64,000 nucleotides of DNA from BOG-908 sp965198855 (GCA_965198855.1 CBDAPZ010000001.1:1488001-1552000); one strand, 5' to 3'. Numbered from the stretch's first letter, positions 49,448 through 59,636 are shown. Translations and numbers: made by a program. Notes: generated from the letters alone by a model not told the origin.

Positions 49448-52303
49448 ATGGCCGGCGTGGACGTACTAGCTACCGCCTTTAACGGCGGAAATGCGGCTTT
49501 TATCGCGGATCTTTACGCGAAATGGGTCGAAGCTCCCAATTCGGTCGATCCGAGCTTCGGCGACCTCTTCGCCTCCCTTAACGACGAAGGCCGCGCCGTC
49601 CTTACCGACGCCGAAGGCGCCTCCTGGGCGCCACGCAGCGCCACCGTGGAAGCCGAACCGCCGGCAGCCGCAACGTCCGAGCGCCGCGTCGGTGGTGACG
49701 CCGCCTCCATCCGGGCCGCCACCCTGGACTCGATCCGCGCGCTGATGATGATTCGTGTCTATCGCGTCCGCGGCCATCTTGAAGCCCAGCTCGATCCCCT
49801 CGGCCTGCAGCTACCGAAAACTCACCCCGAGCTCGACCCGCGCACCTACGGCTTTACGGACGCAGATTGGGACCGCCCGATCTTCATCGATCGCGTTCTG
49901 GGCCGCGAATCGGCCACCCTGCGCGAGATCGTCGAGATCCTGCGCCGCTCCTATTGCGGCCCCCTCGGTGTCGAATTCATGCACATCCAGGATCCGGACC
50001 AGAAGAACTGGATCCAGCGCCGCATCGAAGGCGCGCCCTGGCTCACCGCGTTCAACAATGCCGAAAAACGCACCATCCTCGCCCAGCTGACGGAAGCCGA
50101 AGGCTTCGAATCCTTCTGCCAAAAACGCTATGTCGGCACCAAACGTTTCGGGCTGGAAGGCGGCGAGGTCACCATTCCTGCGCTGCACGCGATGATCGAA
50201 TCAGTGGTCGCCGACGGCACCAAGGAAATCGTCATCGGCATGCCGCATCGCGGGCGTCTGAATACGCTCGTCAACATCGTCAAGAAGCCGCTCTCGGCAC
50301 TGTTCAGCGAATTCGGCGGCGCCAGCTTCAAGCCTGACGACGTGCAGGGCTCCGGCGACGTAAAATACCATCTGGGCACCTCGACCGACATCGAGATCGC
50401 CGGCCGCATGGTGCACATCTCCCTGCAGCCCAACCCCTCGCATCTCGAGGCGGTGGACCCAGTCGTCGTCGGTAAGGTGCGTGCGCGCCAGGACATGGCA
50501 GGCGACATCGACACGCGCCGCTCGGTAATGGGCATATTGCTGCATGGCGACGCCGCTTTCGCGGGCCAGGGCCTGGTCTACGAAACGCTCGCGATGAGCC
50601 AGCTCGTCGGCTACCGCACCGGCGGCACCATCCATGTGGTGGTTAACAACCAGATCGGCTTCACCACCGTGCCGGCGCACGCCTATTCCGGCCTGTATTG
50701 CACCGACATCGCTAAATCCATCCAGGCGCCGATCCTGCACGTCAACGGCGACGAGCCGGAAGCTGTGGTGTTCGCCGCCCGCATGGCCGCCGAGTTCCGC
50801 CAGCAATTCGGTGGCGACTTCGTGCTCGACATCGTCTGCTATCGCCGCCACGGCCACAACGAGAACGACGAGCCGGCTTTCACCCAGCCGATCATGTATC
50901 GCGCCATCCGCGAGATGAAAACCACGCGCGAGCTTTACGCCGAACGCCTGGCCAAGCAGGGCGTGGTGAGCACGGAAGATGCGCAGGGCATGTGGGATAC
51001 GCTGTTCCGCAAATACGACCAAGCGCATGCGGCAGCCCAATCCTATCGCGTGAACAAGGCTGATTGGCTCGAAGGCAAATGGCGCGGCCTGAAGTCCGAC
51101 GATGCGCAGGACGAGACTGAGCAGGCGACTGCTGTGGATCACGACACGCTGCGCGAAGTCGGCTTCGCCTTGGCCACCGTGCCCAACACCTTCGATGCAA
51201 ATCCGAAGATCACGCGCCAGCTCGAAGCCAAGCGGCAGATGATCGAGAGCGGCGAAGGCATCGACTGGTCGACGGCCGAGGCCTTGGGCTACGGCTCGCT
51301 GCTGCTCGAGGGTCATCATGTGCGGCTGTCCGGCGAGGATTGCCAGCGCGGCACCTTCAGCCAGCGCCATGCGGTCCTGATCGACCAGACGAACCAAAAC
51401 GAATTCACGCCGATGAACAACATCCGGCCAAAGCAGGCGAAGATCGAGATCTTCAATTCCCTCCTGTCGGAACAGGGCGTTTTGGGCTTCGAATACGGCT
51501 ATTCTCTTGCCGATCCGTGGACATTGGTGTTGTGGGAAGCGCAGTTCGGTGATTTCGCCAACGGGGCGCAGGTGATCATTGACCAGTTCCTGGCCTCCGG
51601 CGAGACAAAGTGGCTTCGTATGTCCGGGCTGACGTTGCTGCTGCCGCATGGTTACGAGGGCCAGGGCGCAGAGCATTCCTCCGCCAGGCTGGAGCGCTAT
51701 CTGCAGCTTTGTGCAGAACGCAACATGACGGTGGCTAATCTCACCACGCCAGCCAACTACTTCCATGCGCTGCGGCGGCAGGTGAAGCGGAACTTCCGTA
51801 AGCCGCTGATCCTGATGACTCCGAAATCGCTGCTGCGTCACAAGTTGGCCGTCTCGAAGCTGTCGGACATGAGCGGCGACAGTCGTTTCCGCACCGTGAT
51901 CGGCGAGATCGACGAGATCGCCCCCGCGGACGCCAAGCGTGTGGTGCTGTGCAGCGGCAAGGTGTATTACGATCTGTTAGCGGAACGACGTGATCGCGGG
52001 ATCAAGGATGTCGCCATTCTGCGCCTGGAACAGCTGTATCCGTTCCCCGAGAAGACGCTGGCTTTTGCGCTCAAGCCCTACGCCAAGGCGCATGATGTGG
52101 TGTGGTGCCAGGAGGAGCCTGAGAATATGGGCGGCTGGAGTTTCGTCGATCGCCGCATCGAGAAGGTTCTCACGGTGATCAAGCACAAGGCCAAGCGGCC
52201 GATCTACGCAGGCCGCGTCGCGGCCGCGAGCCCGGCAACTGGTTTGGCAAAGGTCCACGCCGTCGAACAGGCCGCCCTGGTCCGCGAAGCCCTGGGTGTC
52301 TAA
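49448..52303 (+). CDS. sucA: 2-oxoglutarate dehydrogenase E1 component
   Basis: 951 residues, thiamine-diphosphate enzyme. N-terminal E2-binding segment (FIADLYAKWVEAPNSVDPSF), MIRVYRVRGHLEAQLDPLGL, GMPHRGRLNTLVNIV, NNQIGFTT and C-terminal QEEPENMGGW. Decarboxylates 2-oxoglutarate and succinylates the E2 lipoyl group. Confidence 0.97.
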   Translation: MAGVDVLATAFNGGNAAFIADLYAKWVEAPNSVDPSFGDLFASLNDEGRAVLTDAEGASWAPRSATVEAEPPAAATSERRVGGDAASIRAATLDSIRALMMIRVYRVRGHLEAQLDPLGLQLPKTHPELDPRTYGFTDADWDRPIFIDRVLGRESATLREIVEILRRSYCGPLGVEFMHIQDPDQKNWIQRRIEGAPWLTAFNNAEKRTILAQLTEAEGFESFCQKRYVGTKRFGLEGGEVTIPALHAMIESVVADGTKEIVIGMPHRGRLNTLVNIVKKPLSALFSEFGGASFKPDDVQGSGDVKYHLGTSTDIEIAGRMVHISLQPNPSHLEAVDPVVVGKVRARQDMAGDIDTRRSVMGILLHGDAAFAGQGLVYETLAMSQLVGYRTGGTIHVVVNNQIGFTTVPAHAYSGLYCTDIAKSIQAPILHVNGDEPEAVVFAARMAAEFRQQFGGDFVLDIVCYRRHGHNENDEPAFTQPIMYRAIREMKTTRELYAERLAKQGVVSTEDAQGMWDTLFRKYDQAHAAAQSYRVNKADWLEGKWRGLKSDDAQDETEQATAVDHDTLREVGFALATVPNTFDANPKITRQLEAKRQMIESGEGIDWSTAEALGYGSLLLEGHHVRLSGEDCQRGTFSQRHAVLIDQTNQNEFTPMNNIRPKQAKIEIFNSLLSEQGVLGFEYGYSLADPWTLVLWEAQFGDFANGAQVIIDQFLASGETKWLRMSGLTLLLPHGYEGQGAEHSSARLERYLQLCAERNMTVANLTTPANYFHALRRQVKRNFRKPLILMTPKSLLRHKLAVSKLSDMSGDSRFRTVIGEIDEIAPADAKRVVLCSGKVYYDLLAERRDRGIKDVAILRLEQLYPFPEKTLAFALKPYAKAHDVVWCQEEPENMGGWSFVDRRIEKVLTVIKHKAKRPIYAGRVAAASPATGLAKVHAVEQAALVREALGV

Positions 52304-52321
52304 GTGTTGTTTTTTAAGAAT

Positions 52322-52365
52322 TGACGGGGGATTTGGGGGGGCAGGCACTGCTCCCCCAATCTTCT
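52322..52365. repeat. GC-rich hairpin element after sucA (family B)
   Basis: ATTTGGGGGGGCAG / CTGCTCCCCCAAT stem with 3-nt loop, followed by CTTCTTTT. Lies in the 81-nt gap between sucA and sucB and may act as a partial terminator. Confidence 0.6.
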
Positions 52366-52384
52366 TTTACGGAGTGTTGGATAG

Positions 52385-53632
52385 ATGTCGGACATAGTTG
52401 TTCCCACCCTGGGCGAAAGCGTGACCTCGGCCACGGTCGCCCGCTGGCTCAAGAAGGTTGGCGAGCAGGTAGCCGCCGACGAGCCGGTGGTGGAGTTGGA
52501 GACCGACAAGGTGACGGTCGAGGTAAATGCGCCGTCGGCCGGCGTGATGGAGCAGCCTTCGGCCAACGAGGGCGACGAGGTAGAGGTCGGCACGGTTTTG
52601 GGCACGATCGGCGCCGGCAGTGGTGCCGTGGCTGCATCTGCACCGACCAAGCCTGAGCCGCAGAAGAATGTTGCAGGTGGGGTTCAGACGCCGCCGGCGG
52701 CGTCTGGTCCCGTCGCGCGTCCAGCCGCTCCGCCGGCGCCTCAATCCGGTCATGCGCCGTTGCCGGCTGCGACGAAGATGATGGAAGAGAAGCAGGTTTC
52801 CGCTGGTTCCGTCGGGACGGGTTCGGGCAAGGACGGACGCATCACCAAGGGCGATGTGCTGGCCTTTCTCGACAAGAAGCCCGAGGCGGTGGCTGCTGCG
52901 CCGAAGCCTGCGACTCCACGTGCTGCGGACGCGCGCGAGGAGCGGGTGAAGATGACGCGGCTGCGTCGCACGATCGCGCAGCGCTTGAAGGAAGCGCAGA
53001 ATACGGCAGCGATGTTGACCACGTTCAACGAAGTGGACATGTCGGCGGTGATGGCATTGCGCACCGAATACAAGGAAGCTTTCGAGAAGAAGAATGGCGG
53101 CGTCCGCCTGGGTTTCATGTCGTTTTTCGTGCGCGCCTGTGTGGCGGGTTTGCATGAATATCCGGCGGTGAATGCCGAGATCGATGGCGACGAGATCGTC
53201 TACAAGAACTACGTGCATATGGGCATTGCGGTCGGCGGCCCGAACGGACTCGTCGTTCCCGTTTTGCGTGATGCGCATAATATGAGTTTCGCCGAGATCG
53301 AAAAAGCGATCGGCGGCATGGGCAAGCGCGCGAAGGACGGTCAGTTGAAGCTCGACGAGCTGACCGGCGGCAGTTTCTCGATTACCAATGGCGGCACCTA
53401 TGGATCGCTGATGTCCACGCCGATCCTCAACCCGCCGCAATCGGCCATTCTGGGCATGCACAAAATCCAGGACCGTCCGATGGCGGTCGCCGGAAAAGTC
53501 GAGATTAGGCCGATGATGTATTTGGCGTTGTCGTATGACCACCGCATCATCGACGGCAAGGAAGCCGTGTCGTTCCTGGTGCGTGTCAAGGAAGGCATCG
53601 AGGATCCTCGCCGGCTGCTGCTTGGTCTGTAG
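52385..53632 (+). CDS. sucB: 2-oxoglutarate dehydrogenase E2 (dihydrolipoyl succinyltransferase)
   Basis: 415 residues. One lipoyl domain with K42 (ETDKVTVEV), Ala/Pro linker, E3-binding domain (about 135-170, KDGRITKGDVLAFL), and a catalytic domain ending in SYDHRIIDGKEAVSFL. Transfers succinyl to CoA. Confidence 0.96.
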   Translation: MSDIVVPTLGESVTSATVARWLKKVGEQVAADEPVVELETDKVTVEVNAPSAGVMEQPSANEGDEVEVGTVLGTIGAGSGAVAASAPTKPEPQKNVAGGVQTPPAASGPVARPAAPPAPQSGHAPLPAATKMMEEKQVSAGSVGTGSGKDGRITKGDVLAFLDKKPEAVAAAPKPATPRAADAREERVKMTRLRRTIAQRLKEAQNTAAMLTTFNEVDMSAVMALRTEYKEAFEKKNGGVRLGFMSFFVRACVAGLHEYPAVNAEIDGDEIVYKNYVHMGIAVGGPNGLVVPVLRDAHNMSFAEIEKAIGGMGKRAKDGQLKLDELTGGSFSITNGGTYGSLMSTPILNPPQSAILGMHKIQDRPMAVAGKVEIRPMMYLALSYDHRIIDGKEAVSFLVRVKEGIEDPRRLLLGL

Positions 53633-53680
53633 AGTGGTCTCTGCCCACCACCTCGCCGCAATTGGAGTTTCACAAGAATA

Positions 53681-55420
53681 ATGGCTGTTGAAATCCGCGT
53701 TCCCACTTTGGGAGAAAGCGTAACCTCTGCAACGATCGCACGCTGGCTGAAACAACCCGGCGAAGCGGTAGCGGCTGACGAGCCTCTGGTCGAACTTGAG
53801 ACCGACAAGGTGACGGTTGAAGTGAATGCGCCGTCTGCCGGTGTGCTCGGTGCGCATCAGGCGGCCGATGGCGCAGAAGTGTCTGTAGGCGACGTGCTCG
53901 GCAGTATCGACGCGCAAGGTGCCGCACAACTATCGGCCGCAGCACCGGCACCGGCACCGGCTCAATCGCCGAAAGCTGACGTGCTGCCGGTAAAGACCGA
54001 GACGGCACCGATGCAGCCGATGACGGACGCAGCCGAGAGTTTCGACGTCATCGTCATCGGCTCCGGCCCAGGCGGCTATGTCTGCGCCATCCGCGCGGCA
54101 CAGCTTGGGCTGAAGACGGCCTGTGTCGAAATGCGCGAAACTCTTGGCGGCACCTGCCTTAATATCGGATGCATCCCTTCAAAGGCGTTGCTTCAATCCT
54201 CGGAGAATTTCCACGAAGTTGTCGGCTCCTTCAAGGAACACGGTATTCTCGTGGAGGGCGTCAAACTCGATCTCTCCCGCATGCAGGCACGCAAGGGCGA
54301 AGTGGTGTCGGCGAACGTCAAAGGGGTCGAATTCCTCTTCAAGAAAAATAAGATCACCTGGCTGAAAGGCGAAGGCCGTGTCACGGCGCCCAGCCAGGTC
54401 GCTGTTGGCGACAAGGTATATGGCGCCAAGAACATCGTGATCGCCACCGGCAGCGAAAGCGTGCCGCTTGCCAATGTACCGGTCGACGAGAAACGCATCG
54501 TCACCTCCACCGGCGCGCTGGAATTTGCCGAGGTGCCGAAACATCTCGTGGTGATCGGCGGCGGCGTGATCGGCTTGGAACTCGGCTCCGTCTGGCACCG
54601 TCTCGGCGCCGAGGTGACGGTAGTGGAGTTCCTCGATCGCATCGTGCCGGGACTGGACAACGAGATCGCCAAAACGTTTGAACGGCTGCTGACCAAGCAA
54701 GGCTTGAAATTCAAGCTCGGCACGAAAGTCACCGGCGCGGTCGTGGGCGAAAGCGGCGTCGCACTCACCATGGAACCGGCAAAGGGTGGAGAGTCTGAAA
54801 AGCTGCAGGCCGATGCGGTGCTTCTGGCCATCGGCCGCCGCCCCTACACCGAAAAACTCGGCTTGCAGGAAGTGGGCGTAGAGACGGACCAGCGCGGCTT
54901 CGTAAAGATCGATGCGCATTACCATACCAACGTGCCTGGCATCTTCGCCATCGGCGACGTGATCACCGGCCCCATGCTGGCGCACAAGGCGGAGGAAGAA
55001 GGCGTCGCAGTCGCGGAGCTGATCGCAGGACAGGCAGGCCATGTCAATTACGACGCCATTCCCAGCGTAATCTATACCTGGCCGGAAGTGGCCAGCGTCG
55101 GCGCCAGCGAAGAGATGCTGAAAAAAGACGACGTCGCCTACAATGTCGGCAAGTTTCCGTTCATGGCGAATGGCCGTGCGCGCGCCATGGGTGCGACCGA
55201 CGGGTTTGTGAAAATCCTCGCCGACAAGACCACCGATCGCGTTCTCGGCGCACATATCATCGGCCCCGATGCCGGCACGCTGATCGCCGAGATCGTGACC
55301 GCCATCGAGTTCGGCGCAAGTGCGGAGGATATAGCGCGCACCTGCCACGCACACCCCACGCTGAGCGAAGCGGTGAAGGAAGCGGCTTTAGCTGCCGATG
55401 GCCGGGCGCTCCACATATAA
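53681..55420 (+). CDS. lpdA: Dihydrolipoyl dehydrogenase (E3) with fused N-terminal lipoyl domain
   Basis: 579 residues, about 110 longer than plain E3. Residues 1-78 are a lipoyl domain with K43, close to that of SucB; an Ala/Pro linker (about 82-115) leads to the E3 core: IGSGPGGYVCAI, redox pair C159/C164 in GGTCLNIGCIPSK, and HAHPTLSE near the C-terminus. Reoxidises lipoyl groups with NAD+. The carried lipoyl arm is unusual for 2-oxoglutarate E3. Confidence 0.95.
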   Translation: MAVEIRVPTLGESVTSATIARWLKQPGEAVAADEPLVELETDKVTVEVNAPSAGVLGAHQAADGAEVSVGDVLGSIDAQGAAQLSAAAPAPAPAQSPKADVLPVKTETAPMQPMTDAAESFDVIVIGSGPGGYVCAIRAAQLGLKTACVEMRETLGGTCLNIGCIPSKALLQSSENFHEVVGSFKEHGILVEGVKLDLSRMQARKGEVVSANVKGVEFLFKKNKITWLKGEGRVTAPSQVAVGDKVYGAKNIVIATGSESVPLANVPVDEKRIVTSTGALEFAEVPKHLVVIGGGVIGLELGSVWHRLGAEVTVVEFLDRIVPGLDNEIAKTFERLLTKQGLKFKLGTKVTGAVVGESGVALTMEPAKGGESEKLQADAVLLAIGRRPYTEKLGLQEVGVETDQRGFVKIDAHYHTNVPGIFAIGDVITGPMLAHKAEEEGVAVAELIAGQAGHVNYDAIPSVIYTWPEVASVGASEEMLKKDDVAYNVGKFPFMANGRARAMGATDGFVKILADKTTDRVLGAHIIGPDAGTLIAEIVTAIEFGASAEDIARTCHAHPTLSEAVKEAALAADGRALHI

Positions 55421-55421
55421 A

Positions 55422-56411
55422 ATGGTGGGCGAAGATCGTCCAACGATGCTCGCCCTCACCATGGGGGATCCCGCCGGGATCAGCGGCGAAATTACCGCCG
55501 GCGCATGGCGGGCACTGCGCGAAAGCGGGCCGCATTTCGTCGCCCTTGCCGATCCGGACTGGCTGGCCAACTACGCACCTGTGCAGGTGATCCGCACCAT
55601 AGCGGAAGCCGATTTTGCCCGCGCCTTGCCGGTGCTGCCGATCCGCCTTGCACGGCCTGTCATACCGGGAGGGCCGGATACCGAAAATGCCGCTGCCATC
55701 ATCGACAGTATCGCGCAGGCGGTGCGCCTGGCGCAGTCCAGGCAGGCGAGCGCAGTCGTGACCAACCCGATCGCGAAATCCGTTCTGCAATCGGCAGGCT
55801 TCCCACATCCCGGCCACACCGAATTCCTCGCCGCCCTCACCGGTGTGGCCGGCCGCGAGGTGATGATGCTGGCCGCCCCTGCCCTGCGTGTGGTGCCGGT
55901 GACCATCCATGTGTCTCTGCGCGCCTCGCTCGACTTGCTCTCGACCGAGGCAATCGTGGCCGTCGCACGCGTCACCAATGCAGCACTGATCAATGATTTC
56001 GGTATCGCACGGCCACGCCTCGCCATCGCTGGCCTGAACCCGCATGCCGGCGAATCCGGCCGCATGGGCACCGAGGAAATCACCCTCATTCAACCCGCCA
56101 TCGACATCCTGCGCGCGGAAAACATGATCGTGACCGGCCCGCACCCGCCCGACACCATGTTCACCGAAGGCGCGCGCCAGACCTACGACGCCGCCATCTG
56201 CATGTATCACGACCAGGCACTCATCCCGCTGAAAACATTGGATGTCTTTGGCGGCGTGAACATTACCCTCGGCCTGCCGATCGTGCGCACCTCGCCCGAT
56301 CATGGCACCGCCTTCGATATCGCCGGCCAAGGCCTCGCCAGCCCGGCAAGCCTCATCGCCGCTTTGCAGATGGCCACGCAAATTGCCACACAGCGCAGCC
56401 TCATGACATAA
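55422..56411 (+). CDS. pdxA: 4-hydroxythreonine-4-phosphate dehydrogenase
   Basis: 329 residues. LALTMGDPAGISGE, PGHTEFLA, metal-binding H in GLNPHAGESG, and YHDQALIPLK plus RTSPDHGTAFDIAG. Oxidises 4-phosphohydroxythreonine in pyridoxal-phosphate synthesis. ATG 55422 lies 1 nt after the lpdA stop; ATG 55446 possible. Stop TAA merges into a repeat. Confidence 0.95.
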   Translation: MVGEDRPTMLALTMGDPAGISGEITAGAWRALRESGPHFVALADPDWLANYAPVQVIRTIAEADFARALPVLPIRLARPVIPGGPDTENAAAIIDSIAQAVRLAQSRQASAVVTNPIAKSVLQSAGFPHPGHTEFLAALTGVAGREVMMLAAPALRVVPVTIHVSLRASLDLLSTEAIVAVARVTNAALINDFGIARPRLAIAGLNPHAGESGRMGTEEITLIQPAIDILRAENMIVTGPHPPDTMFTEGARQTYDAAICMYHDQALIPLKTLDVFGGVNITLGLPIVRTSPDHGTAFDIAGQGLASPASLIAALQMATQIATQRSLMT

Positions 56412-56512
56412 AACTCTTTTGTTTCTTTTCTTCAGACAAGAAAGCGCTTGCTTACGCTTCACCGCTCCATGCGGCCTTTTCTGAAGAAAAAAAACGAAGG
56501 ACTTTTACGTCT
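56409..56512. repeat. A/T-rich composite hairpin element, copy 8
   Basis: ATAAAACTCTTTTG with a TTTTCTTCAGACAAGAAA hairpin, GCGCTTGCTTACGC, a short GC spacer, then CCTTTTCTGAAG and an A8 run. Sits between pdxA and pdxJ; the pdxA stop TAA is its start. Confidence 0.75.
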
Positions 56513-56525
56513 TTAGAGGTGGCCC

Positions 56526-57245
56526 GTGAGACCTGCACGACTCGGCGTGAACATCGATCATGTAGCGACGTTGCGCAATGCGCGCGGCGGGAGCTTTCCT
56601 GACCCTGTCGCAGCAGCGCAAATTGCCATCGCAGCCGGAGCTGACGGGATCACGCTGCACCTGCGCGAAGATCGGCGGCATATCCACGATCATGATCTCG
56701 TACGCATGCAGGCAGCCATCAGCGCACCAATCAATCTCGAAATGGCGGCGACAAAGGAAATGGTCGGCATCGCCACCAAAGCGCAGCCACATGCGTGCTG
56801 TGTGGTGCCTGAGCGGCGCACAGAGGTTACCACCGAAGGCGGCCTCGATGCGGCAGGACAGATCGAAGCGCTGAGGCCGATGATACGCGCTCTGCTGGAT
56901 GCCGGCGTGCGTGTCTCCCTCTTCATCGATCCGGATGAGGCGCAACTGCAAGCCGCTGCAACCCTGGGTGCGCCCGTGGTAGAATTGCACACGGGCGCAT
57001 ATGCAATCGGCAAGCCAAATGAACTGGAACGATTGGTAAAAGCCGCGGCGCACGCAGAAGCTCTTGGGCTCGAATGCCACGCCGGACACGGGCTCACCTA
57101 TGACAATGTCGCCGCCGTCGCCGCCATCCCTCAGGTCGCCGAGCTGAATATCGGCCATTTCCTGGTGGGCGCTGCGATCGCCGAAGGCTTCGGCGGCGCC
57201 GTGCGGCACATGCGGGACCTGATCACGCAGGCAAGATCCGCCTGA
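56526..57245 (+). CDS. pdxJ: Pyridoxine 5'-phosphate synthase
   Basis: 239 residues. RLGVNIDHVATLRNARGG, GITLHLREDRRHI, NLEMAATKEM, and C-terminal GHFLVGAAIAEG. Condenses 1-deoxyxylulose-5-phosphate with the PdxA product. GTG start. Its place after pdxA joins two consecutive steps of one pathway. Confidence 0.96.
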   Translation: MRPARLGVNIDHVATLRNARGGSFPDPVAAAQIAIAAGADGITLHLREDRRHIHDHDLVRMQAAISAPINLEMAATKEMVGIATKAQPHACCVVPERRTEVTTEGGLDAAGQIEALRPMIRALLDAGVRVSLFIDPDEAQLQAAATLGAPVVELHTGAYAIGKPNELERLVKAAAHAEALGLECHAGHGLTYDNVAAVAAIPQVAELNIGHFLVGAAIAEGFGGAVRHMRDLITQARSA

Positions 57246-57513
57246 ATGGCCCTGCGAGATCCAGACTTCCGCGCGCCGGTAACAAACGACCACGAAACAA
57301 CATTCGATTTACGTTGCCGTAAGATTAACTCGCGGGTAGCATTTCAACACGGAGGAAACCCTTCTTTATGCCGCATTGCACCCGTTGCGCACAGCATGAC
57401 TGACGCATGTCTGGGATGAAGCAGTTCAGCACGGAGACGCCTCCGGTTCTCTGATGGAGCGCCGGATAGCGGCGCCCGATCATTTTCTTTCATCATCCGC
57501 GTGGAGATAATTA

Positions 57514-59625
57514 GTGTTGAGAACAAGAAGATTTGCGCTGTTTTGCGCAAGCGCATTATGCGCATCCGTACCGGCCGTGGCTGCAACCCCGCTGGTGACC
57601 GGAGCTGTCGACGATTCCGCAACCGTCACCATCGCGAATGAACGCCCCGTCGCCTATCATCAGGTGACCGACATGGGCGCGCTGGCCGATGCTACGGCGT
57701 TGCCGCATGTGATGATGGCGCTCAAGCGCTCGCCCGCGCAGCAGGCGGCGTTCGATCAGCTGGTCGCCGACCAGTTGAACCCGAAAGCGGCCTCCTTCCA
57801 CAAATGGCTGGCGCCCACAGATCTCCGCTCTTACGGACCTGCGCAGGCTGACATAGACAAGACCGTCGCCTGGCTGCAGAGCCATGGGCTGACGGTGAAC
57901 AATGTGTCGCCGAGCGGCATGGCGATCGACTTCGGCGGCAATGCGCGCCAATTGGGCGAGGCGTTCCACACCACTCTGCATCAGGTTTCGATGAAGGGCG
58001 AAATGCACGTCGCCAACATGACCGATCCCTCCATTCCGGCAGCATTGGCGCCGGTGGTGCGTGGTGCGACGCTCTCCGACTTCTTCCCCAAGCCCAACAA
58101 TGTTAAGAGGAAGCCGAACTTCACGGTTCCGGTGACCGGCGGCGACTATTACGCGGTCGGACCGGCCGATTTCGCGACCATCTACAACGTGAAGCCGCTC
58201 TACACGGCCGCCAATAACCCGTACGGCGTCGCGATCACCGGAGCCGGTGTCACCATCGCCCTGGTGGAACAAACCGATATCCTGGCGGCCGACTGGAACA
58301 CCTTCCGGACGAATTTCAAGCTCACCGGCTACAAGCAGGGCACGCTGACCCTGACCCATCCGGGCAATTGCGGTGATCCCGGGTTCACCCCCGACGAAGT
58401 GGAAGCGGCAATCGACGTCGACTGGGCGAGCGCGGTCGCGCCGAACGCCAAGATTATCGAAGCGTCCTGCCCGTCGACCGGCACCGTGTTCGGTGTGCAA
58501 GCCACGCTGCAAAACTTGGTGGAACTTGGCACCACGGCCTCGATCCTCAGCATCAGCTATGGCGGCTCGGAAGTGGGCCAGGGGCTGACCTTCCTGTCGC
58601 TCTGGTCGAATCTGGTGGAAGAAGGCGCCTCGGAGGGGCTTTCGATCATGATCTCGGCCGGCGATAGCGGGTCGTCGTCCAGTGAAGACGTCACCACGAC
58701 CGGCCTTGCGGTGAACGGGCTTTCCACCAACGCCTACAACACCACGGTCGGCGGCACGGATTTCTATGATACGGCGCTGGGCAAGAACAGCACCTACTGG
58801 AAAGCCAGCAACACCACGGCCCTGGGTTCGGCAAAATCCTACATCCCGGAAATCCCCTGGAACAACTCCTGCGCTTCGACGATCCTCAGCAAGTTCGGCG
58901 GTTACGCAAACCCGATGGTGTTGTGCAACGCGGCCACGCCGACTGTCCCATTGCAGAACGGCGTCGGTGGCAGCGGCGGCCAGAGCATCTACTACGCCAA
59001 GCCTGATTGGCAGAATATCGGCGTGCCGGGCATGCCTGCCGATGGCGTGCGCGACCAGCCTGATGTTTCCCTGTTCGCCGCCAACGGCATTTGGAATCAT
59101 TTCTATATCATCTGCATGTCCGACGCGAATGAAGGCGGCGTGCCCTGCGACTACACCAACACCAACGATATTCTCGGCAATGCCTATGGTGGAACCTCGG
59201 TGGCAGCACCTGCCTTCGCTGGCGTGATGGCGCTTGTGCTGCAAGGCAACGCGACCTTCGGCGACGTCAAGACATTCAAACTCGGCAATCCGGCACCTGA
59301 GCTCTATCTGCTGGCCAAGCAGCAATTCAACAATTCCTTGCTGCTGACGAACTGCAACAGCACGCTCGGCAACCGCATTTCTTCTGCGTGCGTCTTCAAC
59401 AACGTCGAAGCCGGCAACAACGCAGAGCCTTGCGTGAAGGGCTCACCGAATTGCCATACCACAACGGACTCGACGGCAGGCGTCGGCATCCTTTCGGCGC
59501 AAACGAAAGCGCCTTATGTCAACGCGTTCCCCGCTGGCCCGGGCTACAGCCTTGCCACCGGCCTCGGGACGGTCAATGTGACCAACCTGTGGGTCAACCT
59601 GCTGCTCGGCAACAACACCGACTGA
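57514..59625 (+). CDS. Secreted sedolisin (S53) peptidase with pro-domain
   Basis: 703 residues. Signal peptide 1-23 (cleavage after AVA). Activation pro-domain to about 190 (HVMMALKRSPAQQAAFDQLV). Catalytic domain with E297 and D301 (VEAAID), oxyanion D384 (SAGDSGSSS) and S562 (GGTSVAAPAFAG). Sedolisins cleave proteins at acid pH outside the cell. GTG start behind GGAG. A strong terminator follows. Confidence 0.93.
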   Translation: MLRTRRFALFCASALCASVPAVAATPLVTGAVDDSATVTIANERPVAYHQVTDMGALADATALPHVMMALKRSPAQQAAFDQLVADQLNPKAASFHKWLAPTDLRSYGPAQADIDKTVAWLQSHGLTVNNVSPSGMAIDFGGNARQLGEAFHTTLHQVSMKGEMHVANMTDPSIPAALAPVVRGATLSDFFPKPNNVKRKPNFTVPVTGGDYYAVGPADFATIYNVKPLYTAANNPYGVAITGAGVTIALVEQTDILAADWNTFRTNFKLTGYKQGTLTLTHPGNCGDPGFTPDEVEAAIDVDWASAVAPNAKIIEASCPSTGTVFGVQATLQNLVELGTTASILSISYGGSEVGQGLTFLSLWSNLVEEGASEGLSIMISAGDSGSSSSEDVTTTGLAVNGLSTNAYNTTVGGTDFYDTALGKNSTYWKASNTTALGSAKSYIPEIPWNNSCASTILSKFGGYANPMVLCNAATPTVPLQNGVGGSGGQSIYYAKPDWQNIGVPGMPADGVRDQPDVSLFAANGIWNHFYIICMSDANEGGVPCDYTNTNDILGNAYGGTSVAAPAFAGVMALVLQGNATFGDVKTFKLGNPAPELYLLAKQQFNNSLLLTNCNSTLGNRISSACVFNNVEAGNNAEPCVKGSPNCHTTTDSTAGVGILSAQTKAPYVNAFPAGPGYSLATGLGTVNVTNLWVNLLLGNNTD

Positions 59626-59636
59626 GCCGCGTGTCG

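Noticed and set aside
52367..53929. Minus-strand frame of about 520 codons opposite sucB
   Set aside because: No recognisable domain, Arg/His-rich; shadow of sucB.
57360..57410. Ribosome site GGAGGA followed by a short ATG frame upstream of the sedolisin gene
   Set aside because: The frame is only 11 codons and nothing links it to the downstream gene.
57459..57475. Small hairpin GCGCCG / CGGCGC before the sedolisin gene
   Set aside because: Six-base GC stem expected by chance in DNA of this composition; no U-run or other signal.
57556..59325. Minus-strand frame of about 589 codons opposite the sedolisin gene
   Set aside because: Shadow of a well-supported secreted protease; no motifs.
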